A stretch of DNA of 64,000 bases, taken from the NCBI GenBank assembly GCA_002049455.2, contig KV918788.1, forward strand, positions 62,001 to 126,000, in the 5' to 3' direction. Under the pieces are notes generated by a model that saw nothing but the letters and a program-made list of their open reading frames with translations, made no database searches and had not been told where the DNA came from. The translations under genes and the position numbers were made by a program. Source of the DNA: Porphyra umbilicalis (taxonomy: Eukaryota; Rhodophyta; Bangiophyceae; Bangiales; Bangiaceae). Below are positions 12,334 to 21,814 of the stretch, piece after piece; positions within the stretch are counted from its first letter, which is position 1, and the number at the start of each line of letters is the position of its first letter.

Positions 12334-14520
12334 TCACGGGGCCGGCGGGGTCGGTGGACTGGGCCGACGCGGCGGCGTCAGCGGGGGCAGCCCCGCACTG
12401 GCAGCAGCGCCGCCGCCATTCTGTACCACCGTGGTCGGCGCTGGCGTAGCGGCCCGCGGAGCGGCGGGCACCTTTGGGGGCGCCCGCGGCGCGCCCGCGG
12501 GCGCCTTGGGCGGCCCCACTTTGAGCGGCACCGTCCGCGGGGCGGCGGGCTTGGCCGCCCCCGTCTTGACCGTCGAAACTTTGGGCGTCGCTGCCTTGCC
12601 GGTGCCCGGCTTAGCCGCCACAATCTTGGTCGTAGTCTTGGACGAGACTGACTTTGGCGTGCCCCGGTTGGTGCCGCCCATCAGCACGTCAATGTCGCCC
12701 GCAAAGAATTCGTTGCGCGCCTCTCCTCTCCGGTCGGCCGGTTCCTTGTCTTCCCCCGTCACCTCAGAGGGGCCGGGAAGGTCCGCCCCAGGCGGCAGCT
12801 CCGCCATTTGCACGCTCGGCGCGGCGGCGATGCTCCGCAGCCCCTCCAGCACTTTGACCTTGACCTTGTCCAGAAACTCCCGGTCGTTCTTATTCTCAAT
12901 GGTGCCCGGCGCGATGTGCAGCTCAAAATCCGGGGCGTAGTACTCCCAGTAGTCATTGTAGGGGATGCGCGGGTCAATGTCCGTGCCTAGACACACGGCC
13001 GTTTCGTACGTCCAACAGCGCGCCACGGAGCGGATGTTGTAGCCGCCCCCGCCGAGCACCAGCGTCGGCACGTTGAAGGATTTCACAAACTCCACGCACG
13101 CCGCGTGGCCCTTGAGCGTCAAGTTGAAGCACCCCAGCCGGTCGTTGGCGAGCGAGTCCGCGCCGCACTGGAGCACCACCGCCGACGGGCGGAACACCTC
13201 AAACACCTTGGTCAGCACCGGGCGGAAGACGCGCTCGTAGGACGCGTCATCAATGCCGTCGCGGAGGGGAAAGTTGACGGCGTAATGGGCACCCGCCCCG
13301 GCGCCCGTGTCGTAAACGTCGCCCGTGCCGGGAAAGAAAGAGTCCCCGTACTTGTGCAATGACACGGTCATGACGCGGTCGGTCGTGTAAAACGCCTCCT
13401 CCACCCCGTCCCCGTGGTGCACGTCAATGTCAATGTACAGCACGCGCGGGAAGCGCGTCAGCAGCTCGAGGATGGCCAACACAATGTCATTGACGTAGCA
13501 AAAACCGGACGCTTCGGACTTTTTGGCGTGGTGCAGCCCCCCCGCCCAGTTGATGGCAATGTCCGCGGTGCCGCCGGCCAGCTTCTTCGCGCCGTCAATG
13601 CTGCCGCCGGTGGTCAGCGCGCAAAAGTCATAGAGCCCGTCAAAGAGCGGGCAATCGTCGGCGGTGCGGCCGACGTTAAAGCGCGCCAGCGCACGGGCGT
13701 GGTCAGATGCGTTGTCAGGCGTGACGGTGCGCAGGAAGGAGATGTAGTCGTCCGAGTGGAAGGCGGTCAGCTCGGTGGGCGTCGCCGAGCGGGGGCGGTA
13801 CACCTCCTACGTCCGAGGCCAAAGACCGTGGCCAAGCCACAACAAGCGCGGGGGTACAGCTCGACAAAGAGGAAAAACCGCAAGAGTCAACAAAAATGCA
13901 ACCGTAGACAACCAAAAAGCAAAACCAACAAGAGAAGCCACTCGAGCACCACACCGACGGCGTGTCGGAAACGCCCCGCTGCCGCAGAACCAATGGGAAC
14001 CGCGCGACCCGACCTCTTGCGTGCGAGACAAGGAAAGCACAACGTACCATCTCACGGTAGAGGCCTGCGCCAAATAATAACGTGGCCAGGTGGGCGCAGG
14101 GGGGGGGGGGCAGGGGGGAGGAAGGATGGAGCAACAAACGCACCACCACCAAGCGACAGAAAAACCACACCGAAACAAGGTGCAAACACGGACCAGACCC
14201 ACAAGCACCCACCGTCAGCCACCCGCAGACCTGCCGCCCGCACGGCCGCGGTCCGTGATGCGCGTACGCCCGCCCGGGGCGCGCCGTCCGCGGGCCCCCA
14301 CCTCACGCCGCACGTCACATGCACGCCCTCACCGCCGGCGGGTCCCCCCCCCCCCCCCCCCCCCCCCCAAAACGGACGGCACAGCCCCCCAAAACGCACC
14401 GTACGCCAAGCACAGGTTGTACGTCATGGACAAGCGGTGCGGCTTCATCGGGTGGTGCTGCGCGTAATAAAACCCCCCAATGTCCGTGTCCATAAAGTAC
14501 GCCACACGCGGACGCGACAT
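12334..14520 (-). CDS. Class I histone deacetylase (HDAC1/RPD3 type), three exons, 536 aa
   Basis: Zn-dependent lysine deacetylase expected to act on histones in nuclear corepressor complexes. Exons: 14520-14400 ([20 protein letters not shown]..., the HDAC N-terminus), a 17-nt microexon 14064-14048, and 13806-12334. Splicing reads [16 protein letters not shown], which matches the class I pattern YGLYxKMExYRP. Catalytic residues are complete: His pair in [14 protein letters not shown] (about 138-139), Asp/Asp/His in [11 protein letters not shown] (172/174/176), Asp in CGADSL (263) and Tyr in GGGGYNIR (302), near HDAC1 numbering. After about residue 375 comes an unusual Lys/Ala/Pro/Thr tail like a histone H1 tail, then Pro-rich sequence to TGA. 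I chose ATG 14520 because homology begins there, although the frame is open further upstream. Introns are 335 and 241 nt; the first holds a 25-C run. The family assignment is certain; the paralogue is not. Confidence 0.95.
14048..14064 (-). other. 17-nt microexon of the deacetylase gene
   Basis: Sequence GCCTCTACCGTGAGATG on the minus strand, preceded by AG (GCGCAG) and followed by GTACGT. It completes a split Gly codon and adds L-Y-R-E-M. Without it, exon 1 (phase 1) and exon 3 (phase 0) cannot be joined in frame by good splice sites, and the conserved YGLYxxM segment is lost. Confidence 0.85.
14344..14368. repeat. 25-C homopolymer in deacetylase intron 1
   Basis: Uninterrupted run of 25 C on the plus strand, G on the transcribed strand, inside the first intron. 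Similar runs occur at 4693-4717, 17296-17317 and 63696-63719. Confidence 0.9.
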
Positions 14521-14965
14521 GATGAGGACAGGGTACAACGACCGCACAGGGGGGGTGCGCCCACCACCGACCGCGTCGACCGCCGGGGGGGGGGCGGCGC
14601 GCGCGCCACGGGGCGCGCCGACGCCGCCACGCGCGCGGCTGGTTGGCGCCACAAACGGGCTCCGTCGGCCACGAAAGCGACAAAGAAAAGAACAAGGGGC
14701 AGATGGCAACCACACCTGGGTGAGTCGATGAAGCGCGCGGGGAGAGTTTGGGGAGGCGGGGACGGCGGGGCAGAGCCGGTCGGCGAACAAGGGAAGAGCC
14801 GACGCCTTTGTTCCCGCGTCCGCGCGTCGCGACCGGGTCGCCCCCCCCACTAGCGGCAAGCGTTGCTATGGCCCCTTGAGAGCCTTGCAATTGTCCAACA
14901 GTACAGTATTTCAATGTGAAAGTTATAGAACTGCCTTGGTGGAAAGCACTTGAGGGTGCTTCGCC

Positions 14966-15141
14966 TTGTAAATATTACAGTCTCCCCACTTTTTGCCGAT
15001 CCCGACAAGAACAACTGTGTAGAACAGATGCACGACCGCCAACCATCCGGCCGGATACGACCTCTTACCAATTAGAAGTTGTGCGGACTGTAGGTTGTTC
15101 TTGTCCGGATGGGCCAGAATTGGAAAGACTGCAATATTACA
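14966..15141. repeat. Imperfect palindromic element, MITE-like
   Basis: The left arm (about 14966-15016) and the reverse complement of the right arm (about 15094-15141) align over roughly 50 bases, sharing the exact core GACAAGAACAAC and flanking blocks like AATATTxCAGTCT. The spacer is about 78 bp. It resembles a short foldback transposon in the less GC-rich gap. No target duplication was identified. Confidence 0.45.
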
Positions 15142-15202
15142 CGACTCTGTGTACTGTACTGTACTGTACGAGGCTGCGCGCACCCGCGCGGTCTGCATCA
15201 CA

Positions 15203-15254
15203 GAGAGACCACGCGCACCCCCGTGCCGCCGGAGGCACACGCGCGTGGTCTCTC
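15203..15254. other. 14-bp hairpin with nested stem
   Basis: GAGAGACCACGCGC (15203-15216) pairs perfectly with GCGCGTGGTCTCTC (15241-15254). The loop contains a smaller stem (GTGCC/GGCAC). It sits about 1 kb upstream of the plus-strand gene. Role unknown. Confidence 0.5.
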
Positions 15255-16210
15255 CGTGTTGAGAGCTCCATGCCCACGTGGGCACCCCGGCCTCGTGCGG
15301 CACTGCCGCCGCTCCCCCCGCCGCCGCGCCGCCCACCGCGGGCGGTCGCGCGCACCCGCCCCCGCCCGGCGGCGGCGCGCGCGCGGGCCGGCCGCCGCGG
15401 CGGGGGCGGGGGCGCCCACGGGGCGGCGGCGGGGTGGCGCCCCCATGGGTGGGCGCCCGTTGGGCCCATGGGCGCCCGCCCGTTGCGGCGGGGGGCCCCC
15501 ACCAGCAACCGGGGGTCACCCCCCCCCCGGCTCTCCGCCCCCCCTGCCGCCACCGCCGCCGCCGCGGGCGGTGCCACGCGCGCGGCGCCCGCGCGTGCGG
15601 CGGCCGTCGGCGGCTGCCGCGCGGGCGCCCACCGACGCGCCGCCGCCGCTGCTGCCCGCCGCCGTCGTGCCGCCGCCGCCGCCGCCGCCGCCGCCGCGTG
15701 CCGGCCGCCGAGGGCGGGGGAAAGGGGCAGAGGCGGCCTCGATTGTGACGCCGGCGCCCGGTGGCGCCGCCACGCCCCCCCCCCCTGCAGCACCCCGACG
15801 CTGTGCCGGCGCGGGGCCCGTGGGGTCCCCCCCCCCCCCCCCCGCCCCTTCCCGCGCGGTTCCCCTGCGCGCCGCCCCCCCCACGCGGCCAAGACGAGGC
15901 GGCCGGGGCGGGGGCGGCGGCGGCGGCGGCCGCGTCGGCCGCCGCCGCCGACGGGGGCGCCGCCTACAAGACGCGGCGCCGCGGTGCGGCGGCGGCGCTC
16001 GGGGGCGGTGCTGCGCCGGCGCCGCGACGCGGGCGACCCCCGCCACGCCCGCGTGGCGCCTCGCCCCCGCCCGACCGCCGCGCGGCGCGGCGCGGCGCGG
16101 CGGTCGCCACCCCCCCCCCCGCCCGCCCCGCGCGCGTGGCGTGCCGCGCCCCGGCTGGCGGCGGGCGCACCGCGTGACGGCCGCCCCCCGCCGCACGCGT
16201 CGTGCGCGCC

Positions 16211-16330
16211 ATGGCGGGCGCGGGCGGGGCGGCCGCGGCCGCCCGTCGCCCGGCGGCGGCGGTGACGGCAGCGGCGGCGCGCCACGGGGTGCGAGCCCCG
16301 CCGACCGCCCCCCCGACGGCCGTCGCCGTG

Positions 16331-16361
<31 letters not shown>

Positions 16362-16759
16362 GGCCACCCCCGTCGGTCGACCCGTCGCCACCCCTGCCCC
16401 TGCACCTGCGCAAGCGCGCCGTCGCGGCAGCAGCGGCCGGCGGCGGCGGCAGCGTCGACAATGCCGCCGGGGAGTCTGCCGACGGGCACTGTGACAGCCC
16501 GACGGCGGTGGCGGATACGGGCGGCGGCGGGTGGGGTGTCGCGGCGACGGCGCGGCGGTCGGGCTCGTCTGACGCTGCCGGCCATGGCGGCGACGGCGGC
16601 GGTGGGGGCGGGGGGGGGCGGCCGGCGCCCTCCCCGCCCGCCCCCCTCCGCCGCACCGCCGACCGCTCCCTGTCGGCCGCCGCCGCGCCCGCGGCGGCGG
16701 CGGTGGCGGAGCGCCTCGCCGCCCGCCCGCCGGGCGCGCTCGGCCGGCGGGGCGGCAGC

Positions 16760-16791
<32 letters not shown>

Positions 16792-17711
16792 TCGACGCCG
16801 CAGTAGCCGCCGCGCCGGTGGCGACGACCCGGCCGACGAGGACGACGCGCGGCGGTCGGGGCGGGGTGCTGCCGCCGCGCCCGCCCGCCGGGGCCGACGG
16901 CAGGCGGCGCCGCCGGCGCTGCGGCGCCGCGGCGCACCCGCGTCACCGTCGTTGGCGGCGGCGGCGGCCGCCGCCGGCCGCGCGTACGAGGTGCACCAGC
17001 GGAGCGGTTTGGGGGACGGGGCGGGGGATGGGGGCGGCTCGGACGGCGGCGACGACCCGCTGTCGCTCCGCCGCTGCGCGTCGGCGGCCGCGGGCGGCGG
17101 GCGGCAGACGGCGACGGCGGCGGGTGCAGCGGCGGCCGCCGCAGCGGCCGGCCGCCGCGCGTCGGCGGCCGCGGCGGCGCGGCCGGCGGTGGCGGCGGGC
17201 GCGGCGACGGCGGCGGCGGGTGCGGCGGCGGTGCCACGCCGCCCGCGGCCGCTGCCAGACGGCCCCGATGCGGCGGGGGGTGGGGTGTCGGCCAACCCCC
17301 CCCCCCCCCCCCCCCCCGCGGGCGGGCGCGTTTACCCGCCTGGCCACCCTGCTGCGGCTGCGGGAGCCCCGCCGCCGCCGCCGCGCCGGCGACAGTGGCG
17401 GCCGGCGGTCGGTCGGTGGCACCCCCGGCGGCGCCGCCCCGTCGGCGGCGGGGCGGCCGGCGGGGGTGGGGGCGGGGCGGCGGCACAGCCGCCGCCTCGG
17501 CACCCGCGCCGCCTCGTGGGCGGCCGACGGGAGGGGGGGGGGGGGGGGGAAGGTGCGCCCACCCGCCGCCGTGCACACCGCCACCGACACGGCGGTCGGG
17601 GGGGCGGACGAGGGCGCCTGGGCGGCCGCCGCGTGGGCGGTGCCGGCCCCGCGGTCCCGCGCGCGGGCGCGCGTGGCGCCCGCGGTCGTGGCCCGCCGCT
17701 CGTCGGCCGCG

Positions 17712-17754
<43 letters not shown>

Positions 17755-17861
17755 CAATGGCCGTCGTCAGCCCCCTGGGGGGCACCCCCGACGGCGCCGC
17801 CGCGGACGGCGGCGGCGTGGGCGGCGGCGGCGGTTGCGGCGGCCGCGTCGGTGGCGTCAGC

Positions 17862-17892
<31 letters not shown>

Positions 17893-18110
17893 GCGGCCGC
17901 CTCTCCATCGTCACGGACGAGTGGATTGAGTTTGCGACCGCCACGGGCGCGTCGTCCGTGTCGTGGCGGCGGCGGTCGCCGCTGCGGCGGCGGCGGCCGC
18001 CCGCCGCCTTGGGCGCCTGGGTGCGCCGCCTGTGGGGGGGGGACGCCCCGCCGCCCGCCGCGGGTGGCGGGCGGTGTGCGAGCTTTGGGGGCGGCCGGGG
18101 GGGGGTGTGA
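16211..18110 (+). CDS. Ala/Gly/Pro/Arg low-complexity protein, frame broken at a 22-C run
   Basis: No family recognised. The ATG at 16211 sits in GCGCCATGG and opens MAGAGGAAAAARR. The first frame contains ordinary-looking sequence among the low complexity (for example SVDNAAGESADGHCDSPTAV, YEVHQRSGLGDGAG, DDPLSLRRCASA). At the C run 17296-17317 the protein-like reading moves by one base into a frame containing FTRLATLLRLREP, HTATDTAVGGADEGAW and, near the end, RLSIVTDEWIEFATATGASS, and ends at TGA 18110. The simplest explanation is one gene whose C-run length is wrong by one; an intron is possible. About 630 residues if joined. GC is the highest in the window. No domain, signal peptide or membrane segment is clear. 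Confidence 0.5.
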
Positions 18111-19161
18111 GCGACCCCGCGGGCGGCGGTGTGGGGGGGGGGGGGGGGGGTGGAGGTGCACGCACGTGCGCGGGTCAGGTGCGAGGACGCGTGTGTTTGT
18201 GCTGCTTTCCGCTTGTTTCCGCGCGTGCGTGGATACGGTGTATGGCGTTCGAGTCGCTTGTGCTGCGCGCCGCTGTATTTTCTGGGTGGCGTTGCCCCCC
18301 CGTGTGGCTTTGAGTGGCAATGGCGACGGCGACGCGGGCAAGGGCGGGTGGGCAGATCAGAGACACAGGCAATCCAGCTCGCCACCGTCAACGTCAGGGG
18401 AGACCAGCTTCCAGTGGCCCACACGAGCGACCGGGCAACACTTGGGGTGGCCACCTCGCTTGTGTTGTCCTGTAGGAGACTGTATGACATAGGCCCACAT
18501 GTGCTGGTTCCGATAGAGGCACCGCCCGCCACAGGCGGTGTGCGCTGTCATTTGTGAGCCACTGAGCGACATCGGCTGTATGGCCCGGTGCCGCCTGGCA
18601 CTTCGATTGGTCCAACGGCGATAGATTGAGCCGCGTTTGTGGTGGCGGCGATCCAGGGCCGTCTTACAGTCCACTCCTGGTGCGGCTCCCCCTCTGTCGT
18701 GCCGCAATGTGCCGTTCCCCCACGCGGACGCCGCGATAGCACTTCGGCCGAGCCCAGGTCCGCCGACCCCGTGTTATGACGGTGTGCTCGCCCGCCTCCC
18801 CACTCTCTGGGCTGGCGCCCTCTCCCTGCGCTCGAACTCCCGAGCTGTGCGCGTTCCCGCGCGGCTTCTCCTGACAACAGGGGTGTCTGGGGCAGCGTCT
18901 CGGCGCTCAAGGGCCGGTGCTCTGCCCCAATCGTCCGTCTCTTTCCTCCCGCACCCTGGTGGACCCGTCTGCTCTACTCCCATTTTCTGCCCCGCTCCCC
19001 TACCCCGTGCTTCGTGCGCCTCTCCTCCATTCCATGCCCGGCCATTGGCCTCTCAACCCCCTTGCAAGGAGAACAGCCCCCGTTCGTTGGTCCTCGGCCA
19101 ACCACCACCTCCCCGTGCTCCCGCGCCCCGCCGCACGCTCGTGTCACTGCGGAGGGTTGCC
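18111..19161. other. Spacer with 18-G run and probable promoter of next gene
   Basis: An 18-G run at 18133-18150 follows the stop of the previous gene. The right half becomes C/T-rich and ordinary in composition before the ATG at 19162. The reading frame of the next gene is open upstream to 18637 without homology, so I treat that as leader sequence. Confidence 0.35.
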
Positions 19162-19587
19162 ATGGCGACGGATGCTCCTTCATTCCCCGTCGAGCACAAG
19201 GTCAACACCGGATGGGGCAACAAGCACCTCCCACCCGGCGTCCTCTTTGAAAAGCTGGAAGGTTGGACGCAGCGCGACGTTCGCGCCAACACCCCGCCCG
19301 AGGTTCAAGACCTGATGGACCGCAAGGGCGTCATCAGCCTCTACCTGGAGTTTACGAGTGCGGTGCAGGCCGCCCCGCGCGTCCGCCTTGTTGGCACACT
19401 CAAGCTCGACGCCATCGCGGCGGTGTTGGCAACGTACGCGCCCCGGTTCGACGCCGCGGGGTTGGTCGTCTTTTTGTGCAAGAAACGGCAGTACGTTCAT
19501 GGAGGGTGGGTCACGCACAAGTGGCTCGAGTATGTCGACCGGGAGGTCGATGCGACGTACATGCCAAAGGAAATTTTTACCGGTTGA
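19162..19587 (+). CDS. Unknown compact globular protein, 141 aa
   Basis: Not recognised. The ATG at 19162 has an excellent context (GTTGCCATGG) and the frame ends at TGA. Composition is that of a folded protein, not low complexity: mixed charged and hydrophobic residues with eight Trp/Tyr (WGNKHLPP, GWTQRD, ISLYLEF, QYVHGGWVTHKWLEYVDR, ATYMPKEIF). One central stretch (DAAGLVVFLCKK) looks like a buried strand. There is no signal peptide or membrane helix, so it is probably soluble. It has no intron. Codon use is GC-ending like the confident genes. Its normal composition in a region of low-complexity frames makes it very likely real, but I assign no function. Confidence 0.75.
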   Translation: MATDAPSFPVEHKVNTGWGNKHLPPGVLFEKLEGWTQRDVRANTPPEVQDLMDRKGVISLYLEFTSAVQAAPRVRLVGTLKLDAIAAVLATYAPRFDAAGLVVFLCKKRQYVHGGWVTHKWLEYVDREVDATYMPKEIFTG

Positions 19588-20101
19588 GCATGGTTGGGGA
19601 GCGGGGGCGCAGAGGGAAGGCGTGAGTCTAGGGGGCATGCGTAGCTTCGTACGTCATGGCAGGGAGGGAGGTAGATGCATGTGTAGGGTCGCAGATGACT
19701 CTTGCTCCAGCAGCGACTTTTGTCGCTCCTTGCCACCCTCACCGCTCATCCGACTTCCGACCTTGGTGTTCAGTGAAGTGTAGTTCCTTACAACTCAAAC
19801 AACTGTCATCACTCATTTTTATTTACAACTCAGGGTTGTGTGCGTTTAATTTGATTTACTAAATCCTGAATGCGAACTAACCTGAAGCCCTTAAACCACA
19901 GAACGTTCGGATTGAACCTAACATGCGACATCGTGTATTTGACCATTGTTCATGGAAGTACAATAGGTGAGGTTGTGCATCATCGCAACCGCCTTGCTGA
20001 TGCCTCCTACGATGACCGAACCAAACCCGCCCGCGCCTAAATATTTACCCAGGCCTGTTACAGTCCCCTTCGGATCGGGATGCGTCTCGAACGATCTGTT
20101 A
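19588..20101. other. Spacer, AT-richer
   Basis: 3' flank of the 141-residue gene; no gene seen. It ends at the TTA that flanks the inverted-repeat element starting at 20102. Confidence 0.4.
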
Positions 20102-20666
20102 GAGCGTCTCCACCAATGCAGCCAAAAGCCAAAGCCAAACGTCACGAGTGCCCAACGTGTGGCCCTGTCACTGGCTCTCCAAACGTCGAGCCAAAGCTAA
20201 ACAGGTCACGTCTCAATCTTGGGCTCCCCCGGATGCTCACTATGGGTAGGCCTCTTTTGTGGCGGACCGACAATCCACAGATAGTGCCGGACAAAGAACC
20301 TCGGTGGATGGCCGATCGCCGCATCACTGTTTGTATGCCACGGGTCAGGCATTCCATTGGCGTAAGTTGGCTCAAAGTGGAACCAGGGGATTGCCAAACG
20401 TTTGGGGGCACATCCAAACAGGCCTGGTTGGAGTGGCGCGCCTCCAAACAGGCCCGTTTGGAGTGGCCCTGCCGTTGAAGGTCCAAAACTAGAGCAATCG
20501 CGTGTCATGGACACGAGGTCGATTAGATGACTAGAATATGTGAGGATGGTATTGTTTGGACCGTCACACCCTAGTTTTGGATCGCATCATAGCCACCAAT
20601 GCCCGTTTGGCAAAACCGTGCCACGTTTAGGCGTTTGGGTGTTTGGATCCATTGGTGGAGACGCTC
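20102..20666. mobile_element. 565-bp inverted-repeat element with TTA flanks (PIF/Harbinger-like MITE)
   Basis: Perfect 17-bp terminal inverted repeats, GAGCGTCTCCACCAATG at 20102-20118 and its reverse complement at 20650-20666. Both ends are flanked by TTA (20099-20101 and 20667-20669), the target duplication typical of PIF/Harbinger elements. No transposase frame inside, so it is non-autonomous. Partial copies occur at 28537-28652 (right end) and 32668-33100 (the rest), both in reverse orientation. Two internal blocks repeat CCAAACAGGCC/T motifs. Confidence 0.8.
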
Positions 20667-20669
20667 TTA

Positions 20670-21814
20670 GCAAGTCAAGTCAATCTTCGCAGGCCATTGG
20701 CCAAGTACGCGACTGTCAGTGTCTTCATCAAAGGCTAGCCACGCACGTTAAGAAAAGTGCTTCCGTGTTCCCTTGGCCAATGATCGCAAGACAACTCGGC
20801 GTTCCATTGACGGGACTGCATCTGACAACGTGAAAAGGTGCCAAAGACTTGCGTCGAGGGGCCACCCACCCCGCCACTACTATTTACCTTTGTACCTTTT
20901 TACCCTCTCTTGAGCATCAAAACACAGCGCCTTGGCCCATACCTTGCGCTCTATTTCACCCTTTTCCGTCGCGACAAGGCCATGCCCGAAATGCTCGCCT
21001 CCTTCGGTGGCTTGACGCAGCTTTCACACTTCCATCCTGCCAGCCACCGCAGAATCTCACGCCGCCGGCCAGACGCAGCCATCCGTCCGCACGAGCCGCT
21101 ATCGCTCGCCAGCTCGACCACAGCCCCCGTGCGCGCTGTCACGATGGCGGCTACCATGGACACTACTCTGCAGGCAGGGGGGGGGGGGCGCCGGGGGGGG
21201 GGGGGGGGCGGAGAGAGGGGCGGGGGGGCGCCAGGGGGGGGAAGGGGGGCGGAGAGAGGGGGGGGGCGCCAGGGGGGGGGGGGTGGCGGAGGGAAGTGGG
21301 AGGGCGGCGCCAGGGGGGGGGGAGCCGCGCGAGGAGCTGCCCTTGGGCGTAGAGGACTTCGGCGACGGCGATGCGGGTGGCGACGCGTACACAGCCGTCG
21401 AGGCCATCGTCGGGGGGGGGGGGGGGCAAGGTGCGTACGCAGGGGTGTCTGCGTCGAAAAAGGGGGTGGCGAGGTCGCAGTTTGGAGAAAATGGGGAGCG
21501 TGGCGTCGGTCGTGGGCGGGGGGGGGGGGAGGCCACGAAAGTGGGGTTCGGTCTGCTTGGGATCCTCCTGGAGCCACACAGGGCTGCGAGGTATCACCAC
21601 GTTGCGTCGAGGAGAAAACATCACTCTTGAGAGTGTCTGGTCAGGCGCACACGACCGAAGGGGTGCTCTTCGTCGTGGCACTCAAAAGTTCTGAAAGAAA
21701 GGATCTCTCGTTGCCTTCATCTGATCAATATTTGCGCTTTCGAAGTACAAATGGTCGCAAAGGACTGACGCAAAGCACAGTATAGGCCACATTCGATTGC
21801 AAATGGCCTGGTTA
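20670..21814. other. Spacer with G-rich tandem repeat
   Basis: Left part ordinary. Between about 21178 and 21540 long G runs alternate with GGCGCCAGG and GGCGGAGAGAG blocks. Both strands are open there: minus reads Pro-rich (for example SPNCDLATPFFDADTPAY), plus reads Gly-rich (for example ELPLGVEDFGDGDAGG). I cannot decide whether either is coding. Confidence 0.35.
21178..21320 (+). repeat. Poly-G minisatellite
   Basis: Roughly 40-bp degenerate units built from G runs of 7-12, GGCGCCAGG and GGCGGAGAGAG. The runs could form G-quadruplexes on the plus strand. Exact G counts are unlikely to be reliable. Confidence 0.6.

Larger units (their letters stand above)
14521..16210. other. Spacer between divergent genes
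   Basis: Lies between the start of the deacetylase (minus) and the gene starting at 16211 (plus), so it should contain both promoters. A less GC-rich core (14.86-15.18 kb) carries an imperfect palindromic element and a hairpin, annotated separately. From 15.3 kb GC becomes extreme and all frames open. A plus frame around 15720-16177 has some protein-like stretches (for example GQDEAAGAG, AAYKTRRRG) and may be an upstream exon, which I cannot confirm. Confidence 0.35.

Noticed and set aside
13414-14853. Plus-strand open frame of 479 codons
   Set aside because: Antisense to the histone deacetylase exons and introns; no domain.
15516-17576. Minus-strand open frame of 686 codons, Pro/Arg-rich
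   Set aside because: Opposite the plus-strand gene at 16.2-18.1 kb. Composition only, without the specific sequence seen on the plus strand.
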